Source: Stictocephala bisonia (taxonomy: Eukaryota > Arthropoda > Insecta > Hemiptera > Membracidae). From it: a stretch of 64,000 nucleotides of DNA. The translations under genes were made by a program, and so were the position numbers. The stretch covers positions 186,001 through 250,000 of the forward strand of contig JAQJVL010000201.1 in NCBI GenBank assembly GCA_035578905.1, read 5' to 3'. Positions 21,835 to 64,000 of this stretch are shown piece after piece (the first letter of the stretch is position 1; every line of letters starts with the position of its first letter). The notes beneath the pieces are model-generated. The model had not been told where the DNA came from and searched no databases. It saw nothing but the letters and a program-made list of their open reading frames with translations.

Positions 21835-22480
21835 TCCAGGATTAATAACACCAGGCCTTGTGATTTCATGATTTGTTTGTTGCAAATCAAAACTGTTCAT
21901 TAAACTTTGAAGTTGAAAAGCTTCTATACTTGTTCCCCTTAATTCAACATTAAAGTCACCTCCAATGAAAATATGACATTTGTATTGGAATACAAACAGT
22001 AATATGTTGTTTATTATTTTAATAAATTCTTTGTAAATGTATTTTTCTTTATTGTAAGGTATATAGAAATAATAATAGCATTGTATGATTTAATTAAGAC
22101 AGCAGAAGCTTCACATATCATTTCTTGAGACATCAAATTTACTTTATCAATTTCAATATAATCAATATTGTTTTTCAGAATTATTATAGTTCCACCTCTT
22201 TTACCAGATCTACAGAATGGAGAAACTATATTGTAATTAGGTTTTTTTTAAAAATATTTTATACTTTTACTATCCATCCAATGCTCACATATACATAGTA
22301 CATCTATGTTGTATTTTAAAATATATAAATTTAGTAGATCTACTTTTTTAATAATGCCTTCTATGTTCCAGTTAAAAATTATTAAGTCTTTAAAATTTTC
22401 AGTTTCAATATATTTAATCACATTTATATCATTTGATTGTATATTTATATTATTTTCTTGATAATTGGGTCTATTTAATT
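21835..22480 (-). pseudogene. AP endonuclease domain of LINE ORF2
   Basis: The minus strand reads FNWNIEGIIKKVDLL, IDVLCICEHWMDS (metal-binding Glu region), SPFCRSGKRGGTIII, and after frame breaks a GGDFNVELRGTSIEAF block around 21925-21965 followed by RPGVINPGTCI. These correspond to conserved blocks of exonuclease-endonuclease-phosphatase domains of LINEs. Several stops and frameshifts are present. The domain is cut at about 21835, before its C-terminal SDH motif, by the end of the plus-strand LINE. Confidence 0.75.
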
Positions 22481-22701
22481 CACTACTATCAATAATTGCT
22501 AGTACGTTTGGCGTTTGGCGTTGTCTGGTTGTATTCCCTAAAAAAACTATGATATCCAGATATAATAGTAGGAATTGATTTGATTATTTTTGAATCTTTA
22601 TCAATAATTAATTATATTACTAATATTTCCAACAATATATTTCTTACCTTTAAAATTTAGATGTAGACCATGTGTAGTGTAAGAAGAATGGAATGAATTA
22701 T

Positions 22702-23508
22702 TTAGTGATATAAATGTTGGTAAGTAATGGCTAAATAATGCAGCTTTTTGTTGATATGAATAATTTTGTTATTTAAGTTGGTATTATCACATCTGAGTGG
22801 TATCCCAACTATAATTACCTTAGTGTGCTTCAAATTCTGTACATTTTTCTCAAACTCATTTAATATTTCTTCTTTTGTTTCGTTTATGTCATTAGTACCA
22901 CCAAGAATTATTATATAATCATTCATTGTCATATTCTCTGCTTCTTTTTCGATTCCAGTCAAAATATGTTTAATCTTCCCATTAGGTTTAAAAATACATG
23001 TAACATTGTCTATGTTTGTTTTGTTTTCAATTAATTTTCTTATTTGACGGCAATGACTGTCTAGAAATATTTTAATTTTAATGCCATTATAGTTTCCATT
23101 TGAATGATGATTAAGTGATTCTAGAATGATTTCATGTGTTTTCTGATTGAGGCTACTATTTATATTGTTGTGGACTATATTCTCTTTTTCATCTGGAGTT
23201 ACTTCATTCAATTTTATTTTTCCTTTAATAGTAGTAAGAGGATGATAATGATTTTTATTAGATGATTTTATCTTCTTTTTATATTTTATATTCTTTAAAT
23301 TATTACCTATTATATCCATATTATTGGTGTTTTTATAATGTTTACGCTTATTGTTATTTTTTTCAGTTATAGGTTCATTTTCTAAGAAGTTGTTGATATT
23401 TTCATGTGAAAGTGGTGAGAATCTGTTTTTGCATGGAATGATAGTTTGTTCTTCTGATGATAGTTTTTGTATATTTGTTTGTTTTGAAGTATATGTTTTA
23501 CTTGTTTA
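22702..23508 (-). pseudogene. ORF1 SGNH-type esterase of LINE
   Basis: The open frame from 23508 (205 codons from the ATG at 23319) has a low-complexity Asn/Lys-rich N-terminus and then an SGNH core: KIFLDSHCRQIRKLI (block I nucleophile Ser in DSH), YIIILGGTNDINE (block III GxND) and VIIVGIPLRCDN. The C-terminal Asp/His block is not obvious; the frame ends soon after YQHLYH, so the domain may be truncated. It lies immediately downstream of the Ulp1-like part and upstream of the endonuclease. ORF1 esterases are characteristic of CR1-group LINEs. Confidence 0.75.
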
Positions 23509-23544
23509 AATTTTCTTATTTATTTTTGCTGTGTTTTATTTAAA

Positions 23545-24400
23545 TTTAGCATAATTTGTATTTTCATTTCTCAAAATATTGCAATCATCCTGATCAATAT
23601 TTGATATGCAACATTCAAAATCTGTTTGAGAAATACCATTCTGATTTTTTAGGATAATGTTTATTATAGATCTTGCATTGACAATGATGTGTAATCCACA
23701 ATCATAGGTGTTTTGTTGCTGTAATGTTTTAACTTCATGAAATATGAAGTCTGGATTAATATTTGTTGCTACTTTCTTTGCGTGTTTAATCCTGTTACAC
23801 TATCAAAATGAAAGAATGTGTTTTGTTTCTTATTATAGACAAGCAAACTCCAGTGAGAACCTTTTCTACTGTTTAAGGTCTTTCAAGTTGTCAATGTAAT
23901 TGTTTACTCAAAAAAACACATATGTAAATTTATTAAAGCATAACCCTGAGGGAAGGCGACCAGGTTGTTTTGGGAGGCCAAAACAAAGATGGTGGGACCA
24001 GGTTAGGCTAGATATACAGCGAGATGGAGCCATGGAAGAGAATGCAGAGGACAGGTCAATCTGGAGAGGCTTTGTTGGTGCGGCTAAATATCACCTGCGA
24101 TATAGATGGCCCTGGGAGTAAGTAAGTAAGTAAGTATAAATGTGTTAGAGTATTTAGAATATCACTGTTGGATCCATTTTTTAGAATTTGAGTAATTGAA
24201 GGCCCGACTATCAAATCATCATTTCTATATTTTGAGATTTCTTCTGTTAATCTTTGAAAATATGTATTTATATGCAAGTCGTTTAGCCACATTTCATTCT
24301 GGGAAAAGGTTGGGTTTCCTGTATGGCAATTAATTAAAATCTTTTTTTGTGAACGGGTTTGTAGTATATTTTCTATCATTTTCTTCAGATAATTTCAAGT
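23545..24400 (-). pseudogene. Ulp1/SENP (C48)-like cysteine protease domain of retroelement, split
   Basis: The N-terminal part (24379 down to about 24140) contains NEMWLNDLHINTYFQRL, the WLND-type first helix of Ulp1 proteases. The C-terminal part (23890-23545) contains GSHWSLLVYNKKQ (catalytic His), FFHFDSVTG (Asp) and, after a one-base frameshift near 23790, LQQQNTYDCGLHIIVNA with the oxyanion Gln and catalytic Cys at 23698-23700. All key residues are therefore present. A plus-strand LINE 3' fragment (23925-24138) interrupts the middle. Ulp1 family enzymes cleave SUMO-like proteins. The neighbouring esterase and endonuclease suggest it was part of a retroelement ORF1 rather than a host gene. 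I do not recall this exact combination being common. Confidence 0.7.
23925..24138 (+). mobile_element. LINE 3'-end fragment with (TAAG)n tail
   Basis: The plus strand reads NPEGRRPGCFGRPKQRWWDQ, AEDRSIWRGFVGAAKYHL and ends RYRWPWE-stop, followed by four to five TAAG units. 'GRPxxRWxD...DRxxWRxxVxAA' is the extreme C-terminus of several insect LINE ORF2 families, so only the last 65 codons of a severely 5'-truncated copy are present. It splits the Ulp1-like domain on the other strand. Confidence 0.75.
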
Positions 24401-24404
24401 ATTT

Positions 24405-24765
24405 AATTTTGATTTCTAGAAGTTCTATTTTATAGTGTGTTTGAAAATAAATTATTTTATATTTTAACAGCTGGTAATTATTTAAGATTTATTTAACTAA
24501 AAGTAATTTGATGTTATTTTGTTTATCTAACCTAACTTATAAGTATTTAGAAACGGTAATAATATGAAAACTTTTATATAAATGAAGTTGAAGTCTTGAA
24601 CTATCTTGTTTTGATCTTCAGTATAAAATATTGATACAATTTTTAACTAAAATCACTTAAAAACACAGAGTTGAAATCATAGCTTTTCAACCAGTTATGT
24701 CACAACTGACTAGCTCCAACACAAAATGTAAGATTCATACCATCCAGCATCTCAAAAAAGAGCTA
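24405..24765. other. AT-rich spacer, no feature seen
   Basis: Nothing recognised between the Ulp1-like retroelement and the Penelope-like relic. Confidence 0.4.
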
Positions 24766-24769
24766 CATA

Positions 24770-25416
24770 CCATTCATTAATTCATCGTTTATTTAATACA
24801 CCTTTATCTACTACAAATTTTAATAAAGAAATTACAAAAATCAAAGAAACCCCAATTTTTAATGGATACAATCTGAATATGATTACAAGAATGATAAATA
24901 AAAAATGACAGAAAATTGAAAAACAAAACCAAACAACACTATTACCCGAAATAGAAAAGTCTGTTTGGAGAAGTGTTAAATATGGATCTTTTTCAAACGT
25001 AATGAAAACAAGTTTTAAAAAAAACACTCTAATGTAAATTTATTGTTTAAATGTATATAAAAATTAAAATATTTACTTGGAAATCCAAAGCACAAAATTA
25101 CAAATGAAGAAAGGTCTGAAATTCACGAAATTTAATGTGAAAATTATAATAAAAATATATTGGTCAAACCAAAAGAAAAATTTCAATAAGATTAAAAAAA
25201 CACAAAAATAATTCTTTTAAATATCAAAAGGCGAAATCAGCGATAGCAAAACACTGTATCAATTTCAACCATAATTTTATAAAATGTAATTTACTGAAAT
25301 AAGTTCAAATTAAAGAATAATTAGATGCTTATGAAAGTTTATATATACAAAAAATCAAAGAAACTCTTGTTAATAACGAGCCAGGAACATTTGAAAACTC
25401 ACCACTACTATTTTAA
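24770..25416 (+). pseudogene. Penelope-like element C-terminus with GIY-YIG endonuclease
   Basis: Plus-strand text includes LFNTPLSTTNFNKEI, NGYNLNMI and LGNPKHKITNEERSEIHEI, then YIGQTKRKISIRLKKHKNN, KSAIAKHCINFNHNF, LDAYESLYIQKIKET and FENSPLLF before a stop. YIGQT is the second half of the GIY-YIG motif, and 'SAIAxHC...NH' and 'LDAYESLYIQK' are the usual C-terminal features of Penelope-like elements. Several stops and one frameshift are present, and the RT domain is missing. The element makes its own nicking enzyme from this domain when intact. Confidence 0.8.
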
Positions 25417-25547
25417 ATCTATATAAGATTTACATTTATACATATATTTTATTTTCTTATTTAAATTATTTCATGTTTTATTTTTATTTTACCATGTTTT
25501 TCAAATCAATCAAACATGTAAACAATGTTAATTTAGTTTGTGTATGT

Positions 25548-25596
25548 CTGAAGATGGCAAAATCAATTTTACCGGTAAAAATAATTGTTACCGAAA
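25548..25596 (+). ncRNA. Possible hammerhead-ribozyme-like core of Penelope-like element
   Basis: CTGAAGA (fits CUGANGA) is followed by a segment whose 3' part can pair (GGTAA/TTACC, and GGCAA with TTACC imperfectly) and then GAAA. It lies about 130 bases after the stop of the Penelope-like ORF. Penelope-like elements are known to carry hammerhead motifs in their terminal repeats. Helices I and III could not be established, so this is only a candidate. Confidence 0.25.
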
Positions 25597-25599
25597 GGC

Positions 25600-28500
25600 C
25601 TAACAAACTAAAAAACTATTTACTGGAGTGTTTGTTTCATCAACAACATGAAATTATAAATCCAGTAAGGGAAGAGCTTGAAGAATGAGTCATCTTACTT
25701 TTATGACATCATTTATACAAACTGCATTGAGAGTAAAATGCTAGTTAATAAATTCATTTATCTATTCAAAGTATCTCTAATTTATTAATTAATGATTTAC
25801 AGTCATAGATGTAATTACTAAGGAACAAAATATTTGTATTGTACATCACAGTATATTTAATTTAAGGACTAATGTAAAACAACTTCAAAGTTTAAAATTA
25901 TATGTGTATATACTATTTTATTTACCATCAACTTTCTTTGCCTGTACAATTTAAGTTCCTTTTTACCTCTTTTAGTTCGGTGAGTTACTGTACTGTATCA
26001 TTGAAGTTTCAGTCCATTATATGTTATGTACTATTGAAAATTATGTTTCATAGTTTTTGAAAATAATTATTATATATTTCTCAAATAAAGTAACGAACAG
26101 TTCCAAAAACAATTCAGGACTTAACTTGCTTTATTCTTAAAGTCCAAGTCATTTTACTCTGTGAAAGGTAAAGCAAACCCATTGGAGATCTATATTAACC
26201 TTTTCACCGCAGGTAAAAAACTGCATACTCTTGGAGTTTTTGCAATTTTAGCTCATTTTATTTAAAAAAAAAATGTTAAACATGCATATTTTTTTCTTAC
26301 ATGTACTATAAACACTGTTTGAGCAATATTTTTGGGTTACTTATTATATTTCTGCCAATAAAATATTCTTTTTAGCCGAAAATGACAAAATTATTTTTTT
26401 TAAATTATAAAATATGATTCATTTATTTACCAAGTCAGGCAATTTTTTTTTTCTAATTTTAGGGCAAATGCAGAACAATTGTTAAATAGTAAATTTGGAA
26501 CTTACCATTAGGTTTGAAAAATCTCCAATTTCTTATATATGCAAATTATCTAAGATTCAATAGTGTCAACTATTCACTACACTCACTTTTCATTTTTTTT
26601 TTTTACACAACTGTCCAAGTTTCCAAACTAATTTTAGAATTTTAAATATTTTTGAACCATACTTACAAATAAAAATAAGAACACAATAATGACGTATAGT
26701 AATAATAAAATTGGTAAGAAATTGCCTATTTACGCAATTACATGATTATCAAATTTAATATTGGACTTATCTACATTACTAAATTTAGGTATGTTGCCCA
26801 AAACAATGTCAGAGCCTATTTCAACTTGATTCCACATCAAATCCACAACCAAATCCAGATTTGGTTAGAAACAGAAGCTCTAGGCCTATCATCCACAATT
26901 GTAACATCTGTATCACTTTCCGAAGAAAAACAACATTACTTGTAGCCCCTGGGTCATCTACTTCAAAATCTGAATCATCATTATATTTATCCGGATATTC
27001 ATTTATTTCACTATAATTTATTATCTTAATATGTGAAAAAAAGAGAAAAAAAACACATAATATATGGATGCATGACACTTGTGAAAGCAAAATAATATGT
27101 GAGTGTACATATGTTGTATTGTAAATGTGAATATAGCTTACAAATAAGACAATTAAGATAAACATTTTAAATGTTTCATTGATGAATTATGTTTAAATTG
27201 AACAAAAGAAAAATAACAATTTCAACACCAAGTGTCTTTATTGAAATAATAACGTGTGAACACATGTTCGATGGCTGCAATGTTACATATACAGCGTTCC
27301 TTAATATAAAACTAAAGATTCTTTTGAAAGAAATTCCAACAATCTGGTACACATTCTTACTAATGCTCATATAATAAAAAATAAGTAACGCTTTTTGCTA
27401 TACATTATATATTTCTCTAATCTTAATCACAAGAAAAAATAATATGCAAATTTATTCTAATTAAACTGTTTATCTAATGCACATAATATTATTGAGATGT
27501 CTTTGTGAACTGTTTTAGAATAGAACCAATTTGTACATACTATGTATGAATTTGCTATAAAAGAATTAATTTACTCTTTTAACTTTTAACACACAATTGG
27601 AAAATTACATGAGATTTTCATTAAATTAGTTTTATTATGAGGGTATTCTGACATTGATTTTTCACGAATTAGAACATAAACAGTTTTTTTGCAAATAAAC
27701 TGTTCATGTACAGTATAGCAGGTGAAGCAAGAGTTGTGACACACGAGAAGGGAAGACGTGAGGTGTAGTCTAGAGTGAACATACAGAGGAAGGCAAGGCG
27801 TTAAATGTTAATGTCGTTTCCAATTATATCTCCAATTGCAGAACCATTTATTGTCCACCACCAATTAGAGAACAACGCTTTTTTTTATTTAGTAAATAAA
27901 ATATAAATGGCAGCAAATATTTTGTACAGAACAAAACAGCTACGTATTGAGGTTCTATACTTGTGATCTCTACTGAACTGAATCAACAGTTTATGTTATT
28001 TCTAAGTTAAAAAATCTAGACTGATTTTTAAAAACTATGAAATTGTACTTTTCACAAAATTATTAGCACAAAACAGTTTTTTAACTGTAGTCTGATTGTA
28101 ACTGTGTTTTTATTTAATTTATTTTATAAGTTGATGTTTCATCTAATTTCAGCCCAGGTAATGTAATAACTGAAATAATTTTATTTGTAGATAGAGTAGA
28201 CTAACATTAATCATTAGAAAGAGTTTAATATTAACTGGTTGTAAATTATCTGGTTCAGAAAAACATTATATTGTTTGACTGGTTTGTTGTTGGTTATGAC
28301 TAAATCCAGCCAGTTATTCTAACAATGTTCAGCTGATATCTCCACACATTAATCTGGCTATTTTCTACTGAGTATCTCTGACTCAAGGTTCTTGCTAAAC
28401 CTGCTTTCGTATACCACTGACACATTTGGGATTAGAGAATATAAAGTAATTTAAAAAACAACACAATTTGTATAAATAATGAGTTATCTCATTTAGATAA

Positions 28501-29354
28501 TCTGTTGCTTTTAATACTTTGTTTAATGCTGCAGATTTATAACTAAAATTAATATTGTATTAAGTATACATGTATTTAATAAATAAGTACAAGATTAAGC
28601 AACATATCAAAAGTGGGAACTAAGATAAAAATACATTAAAATAACTTCAAGAAGAATTGAGTTTAAATAATTTACAATATAAAATGAAACTGGCACATAG
28701 ATTGTGCTTATCACATGTAATTAAATTCTTAATCTAAATAATACCACTAAATGTATAAAAAATACTCCACTTTTCATAGGAGTAGATTTTGTTATCACAA
28801 TAAATTAATGCTGCACTTGTTTCATTCATATTAATTTTCAAACACAATCTTTTTCTGCTTTAATTTGTATTAACCAGAAACCCGAAATATTTCAACTAGC
28901 CGTTAATAACGGTTTTGTAGTAAAGAGAGATATTTAACAAGATTGATCAAATCAAATAAATATTCATATGTTCTCAAACTTAATGACATTTAGTCACTTT
29001 TAATTTAATTTATTGGAACTAAACATTACTGAACCAGTCAGAAGGCATTGTTCATTGAAACTAAATACATGTAAACACTCATGTTATAACAAAATACTGA
29101 ATAGCATGGTACAGTAGACAAATTCTTAAATTATCTACCAATAAAATTGTTTGTTGTTTAGGTAAAATATCCTTAAAATAAATAAATAAAATGGAAGCAT
29201 CAATTTTAATACTCTGGGAGTAGTAAACAAAGACAAAATACTTAGAAAGATAAAATAAGTTAGTCGTGATATATCTAAATTTGATGCTAAATGCAATCTT
29301 ATTCCTTGCTTACTGAAAGCCATCTGACTAGACATGTTGACACTTAATGTTCGT
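25600..29354. other. AT-rich DNA downstream of malic enzyme, includes its 3' UTR
   Basis: There is no recognisable coding sequence. The 114-codon minus frame at 26821-27165 has an acidic segment (NDDSDFEVDDPG) reminiscent of transposase N-termini but nothing more. A TTAACCTTTTCACCGCAGG sequence at about 26193 looks like a piggyBac-type end without a partner. The malic enzyme 3' UTR should begin just below 29355 on the minus strand; an AATAAA (reverse strand) at 29009-29014 is one possible polyadenylation signal. Confidence 0.4.
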
Positions 29355-61383
<32,029 letters not shown>

Positions 61384-61389
61384 CTACCA

Positions 61390-61994
61390 ACATAATAAGA
61401 CAAATAGTTTTAGGAATGTGTAAGAGAAGAAGGAATAGAACACAATCAATAATGAAGGTAAGCAACTATGTGGCAATGATTAAGATATTGATATTGTTGA
61501 AGCAAAATTTATTACAGTATCAGTAAAAGTAATGAACACATAAACAAATCACAGATTTTTTAGTGAGCGTAAAATAATAACCATATTAAATGACCAATAA
61601 ATTTTCAAGCAATAATAATGTGCTAAGAGTAGCTGACCTTATATGTTATAAAAATATATATTTAAAGTACTAAGAACTACATTAAAAAACAATTCTTTCA
61701 ACCATCTTTCTAACCATGATTTAAATTGGTTTAAGAAAGGTATGAAATTTATAATAATACCTTATAAATTAGTAATTAAAAACAAAGCCATAAGGTTGTT
61801 GTCAATACTAAGCATGGAAGTTGGTGGTTTATCTTGATGTATTCATAGGACATAAGGCATATGTTAAGGGGAAGGAAAGTTGCTGAGAAATATTGCTTAA
61901 AGACCAGGCATCCCCAACCTGCCCCTCAAGGATATAAGTGATTCAAGAGTGTTGGTAGAAGGGAAGGCAAAGAAACCTTTTGGGGATATTCTAG

Positions 61995-62026
<32 letters not shown>

Positions 62027-63475
62027 GCTCGAGAGAGAGGTAAGTATAGTAAACTCTAGAAATGAAGGTTATATACTATTAATCTGCTCCTACTGTCAAA
62101 GATAACTGTACAAACTTCAATTAAACATTTTTTAACAAATGTCATTGATAGAAAAGCAATTGGTAACACATTAAACAAATATTTATTTTTAGATTTACTC
62201 TTGGCTAGGTTGATTAGTATCTTTTGTCCTCTGTATTCTAAAAATTTTAATAAAATATGTCACATGGTTAGCAAATGAGTTATGTATCAAAAAGACCAAA
62301 TTAGGCACTATAGATATCTCATTAAAAAGAAAGATTTTAGAATTTCTTTCCACAACACATTTATTACTTATAAGGAGACTAACAATTTTATTTTTTTAAT
62401 AGAAAAATAATTTTTGATCGAAAACCCTTAATACTATGGAAAGAAAATTTCAAAAGAGGGAGATTTGAAATAGTTGTGTGACAGTTGGAGTCAGATCATA
62501 TTGGCTAAAACAAAGATGGAGTCTCAGACAGAGGAATCCATTGGTGTGGACCATTTTATAGTGGTTTTGGAAGAAATAATGGAAGTTGTTATAAATAAAT
62601 TAGGAGAAGAAAAGATGTGGCGGCAGTGTCCAGATAGCCTGGAGAAGTAAGGAGCATAAGGTTTAAGGGCAGCTGAATACACAGGGTGCAGTAATAGAGC
62701 AATATGGTACGAAGGTCAATGCAAAAAAGAGAAAGTAAATGATCATGGTCAACATCACCATATTTTGTTTTTTTCTAATCCATTATTTAGTTATGGAATA
62801 GTTATGTATGATAATAGAAGTAGGATGGAGAAAATATTGACTCCCTTCCTCCATTTACTCCCCATGTATTTCCAAGCAGTCAGCTCTCCTCTATACTTTT
62901 CAATGTCCAAACAATCTCAGCCTATTCCTCCTCCTGTATGGACTCTTCCACCAAACATGTGTAACTCTATCTTAATACACACACTAACTATTTTCTTAAT
63001 TCCTGCACTTCTTAGAAATATTATTTCTCTTGTCCCTTCATCCTATCGTCCACGGTGGATATTATAATGTTTACTGCTTACCATGCTATGTTACTTATCA
63101 AATCAAAATAATCGTTATTCCATAAATATATATAGCTTTCTATATATACAATAAAATGGAAAAAATATTCTCCCAAAGACTACAGATCTGAGTGGGGGGA
63201 AGAGTTCAACTCACAGCCTTAATAGAACTATATGACTACAAGGTAATTTAAGCAATAAAGAATTATATAGATCATAATTAAAGTAAATAAGATTAATTAA
63301 GTTTAATTGTATGTATTTTTTAAATACATAGCTAAAAAATTAGAAAATGTGTAAAGAAATTATTTGGTAATACTACAGGAACAAAAAGTAAAAATAATAT
63401 TAATAATAACAGTTAATTTTGAGAATTTTAATATTGTGGAGATATAGAAAAATGCAAATTAATTATTGATGTAGA
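61390..63475. other. Intron or upstream DNA, no gene seen
   Basis: I searched by eye for further malic enzyme exons (DRGHIYDVL, VTDGERILGLGDLG, VTLDVGTNN types) on the minus strand and found none. Only simple repeats were noted. Confidence 0.5.
61995..62039. repeat. (AC)n and short (GA)n microsatellite
   Basis: Twelve AC units at 61995-62018 followed by GTGCGCACGCTC and a short GA run. Confidence 0.95.
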
Positions 63476-63479
63476 GCCT

Positions 63480-63705
63480 AACCATATGGTGACTGTAAAA
63501 GGCTTTCTGTGGCCACCATCCAATATTGTACAGCCAATTTTTGAGTGTTCGTTTATATGTGGCAACACTGCCTCTTTCAGCGTCAGTTATCTCAGCAGAC
63601 AAATTTCTGTACAGAATGTGAGAGAGATAATAAAAGTTATGAAGTTGTTAACTTGACATAATTAACTCATGTCTAGTTGAATGTTCATGCTGATAGGAGG
63701 ATATT
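63480..63705 (-). pseudogene. LINE ORF2 C-terminal relic
   Basis: On the minus strand the text reads YQHEHSTRHELIM, then ILYRNLSAEITDAERGSVAT, YKRTLKNWLYNIGWWPQKAF and YSHHM before a stop. The order 'HxTRxx..., LYNxLPxEIxxA, xFKxxLKxWL, FYS' is the usual C-terminus of CR1/L2/Jockey-like ORF2 proteins. One stop interrupts it. It is unrelated to malic enzyme. Confidence 0.5.
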
Positions 63706-63709
63706 TGGC

Positions 63710-64000
63710 TTATTGTTTTTAATATGTAATGGCAAGGTTTTTACGTAAAGTTGTCTAATATTGAGTACTGGAAATTCTGTAAAAAGTAATATCGAAGGAA
63801 ATCTTGCATGTTTTTTCAAACCCATTTTTAATATGATCCTCTAAGTGACCGCAAGAGGCTCCGTACTGTAATATTGACTGGACGTAAAGAAGTAAACAGT
63901 CCTGCATTGTTGAACTGTCATAACTTGACTAAGCTGTGTAAATGCATAAATTAATTTTCTCAATAACTTTTTAACATATTGAAAATATACATTCCAACTT
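63710..64000. other. No feature seen
   Basis: Sequence to the right edge shows no recognised exon or repeat. Confidence 0.4.

Larger units (their letters stand above)
21835..24400 (-). mobile_element. Non-LTR element with Ulp1-like protease, esterase and endonuclease
   Basis: Three domains follow in minus-strand order: Ulp1/C48-type protease (24400-23545, split by an insertion), SGNH esterase (23508-22702), and AP endonuclease (22480-21835), where a plus-strand LINE interrupts. The order protease-esterase then endonuclease fits ORF1 followed by ORF2 of a CR1-like element. The RT fragment at 17363-17860, same strand and equally AT-rich, could be its displaced continuation. The shared strand, similar AT content and tight spacing support one element, but junctions are decayed. 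Confidence 0.65.

Noticed and set aside
23545..24400. Ulp1-like segment considered as an exon set of a host SENP gene
   Set aside because: It has frameshifts, is directly followed by an esterase and endonuclease of LINE type on the same strand, and lacks splice sites between the parts.
26821..27165. 114-codon frame with hydrophobic start, possible membrane protein
   Set aside because: AT-rich coincidence; no homologous motif, and only an acidic stretch of interest.
63480..63620. Considered as an upstream malic enzyme exon
   Set aside because: The text (NLSAEITDAE, LKNWLYNIG) matches LINE ORF2 C-termini and not the malic enzyme N-terminal region.

Overview
This is 64 kb of AT-rich eukaryotic nuclear DNA, almost certainly from an insect. 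The single host gene matches insect cytosolic/mitochondrial malic enzyme, and the repeats (piggyBac, Tigger/pogo, mariner, hAT, Helitron, CR1-, Jockey- and LOA/I-type non-LTR elements, Penelope-like elements, tRNA-derived SINEs) are typical of large transposon-rich insect genomes. A hemipteran is a reasonable guess, but the sequence alone does not settle it. No rRNA, stand-alone tRNA, CRISPR array or bacterial-type operon is visible.

Region 1-29 kb is intergenic and is a graveyard of nested retroelements. It starts with the 3' half of an RNase H-bearing LOA/I-type element (1-2080) interrupted by a foldback minisatellite. Then come a LINE fragment split by a SINE-like repeat (7.5-8.9 kb), a hAT-like non-autonomous element (10.3-11.3 kb), a Jockey-type insertion with an inverted 5' part (11.4-12.3 kb), and a CR1-type element on the minus strand with PHD, esterase and endonuclease parts (12.3-17.4 kb). 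The CR1 element is interrupted by a degenerate 1.2-kb minisatellite and another SINE-like copy. These are followed by a Tigger/pogo transposon (17.9-19.8 kb), a plus-strand LINE reverse transcriptase (19.8-21.8 kb), a minus-strand retroelement carrying Ulp1-like protease, SGNH esterase and endonuclease domains (21.8-24.4 kb), and the C-terminal part of a Penelope-like element (24.8-25.4 kb).

Region 29.3-61.4 kb is the 3' two thirds of a malic enzyme gene on the minus strand. Eight exons (29355-29536, 35372-35495, 37142-37312, 38552-38694, 48593-48679, 57193-57331, 59215-59397, 61255-61383) join in frame with GT-AG introns to give 385 residues ending in a normal stop; the 5' exons lie beyond the right edge. 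Its introns hold a mariner relic, a hAT element with intact 8-bp target duplication containing a piggyBac MITE, a piggyBac deletion derivative, an autonomous-type Helitron with an OTU protease domain and a recognisable 3' terminus, a 1.85-kb GA-rich satellite enclosed by long inverted repeats, a tRNA-derived SINE, a Tigger MITE, and one piggyBac transposon nested inside another, both with TTAA ends and nearly complete transposase genes.

Region 61.4-64 kb is the next intron or upstream sequence, with one LINE C-terminal relic. The host gene looks intact and functional; every transposon gene carries stops, frameshifts or deletions. The most notable items are the Ulp1/esterase retroelement, the inverted-repeat-bounded GA satellite, the nested piggyBacs with a perfect 35-bp palindrome before the outer transposase, a PIP-box-like C-terminus on the Tigger transposase, and a conserved core shared by three SINE-like repeats.
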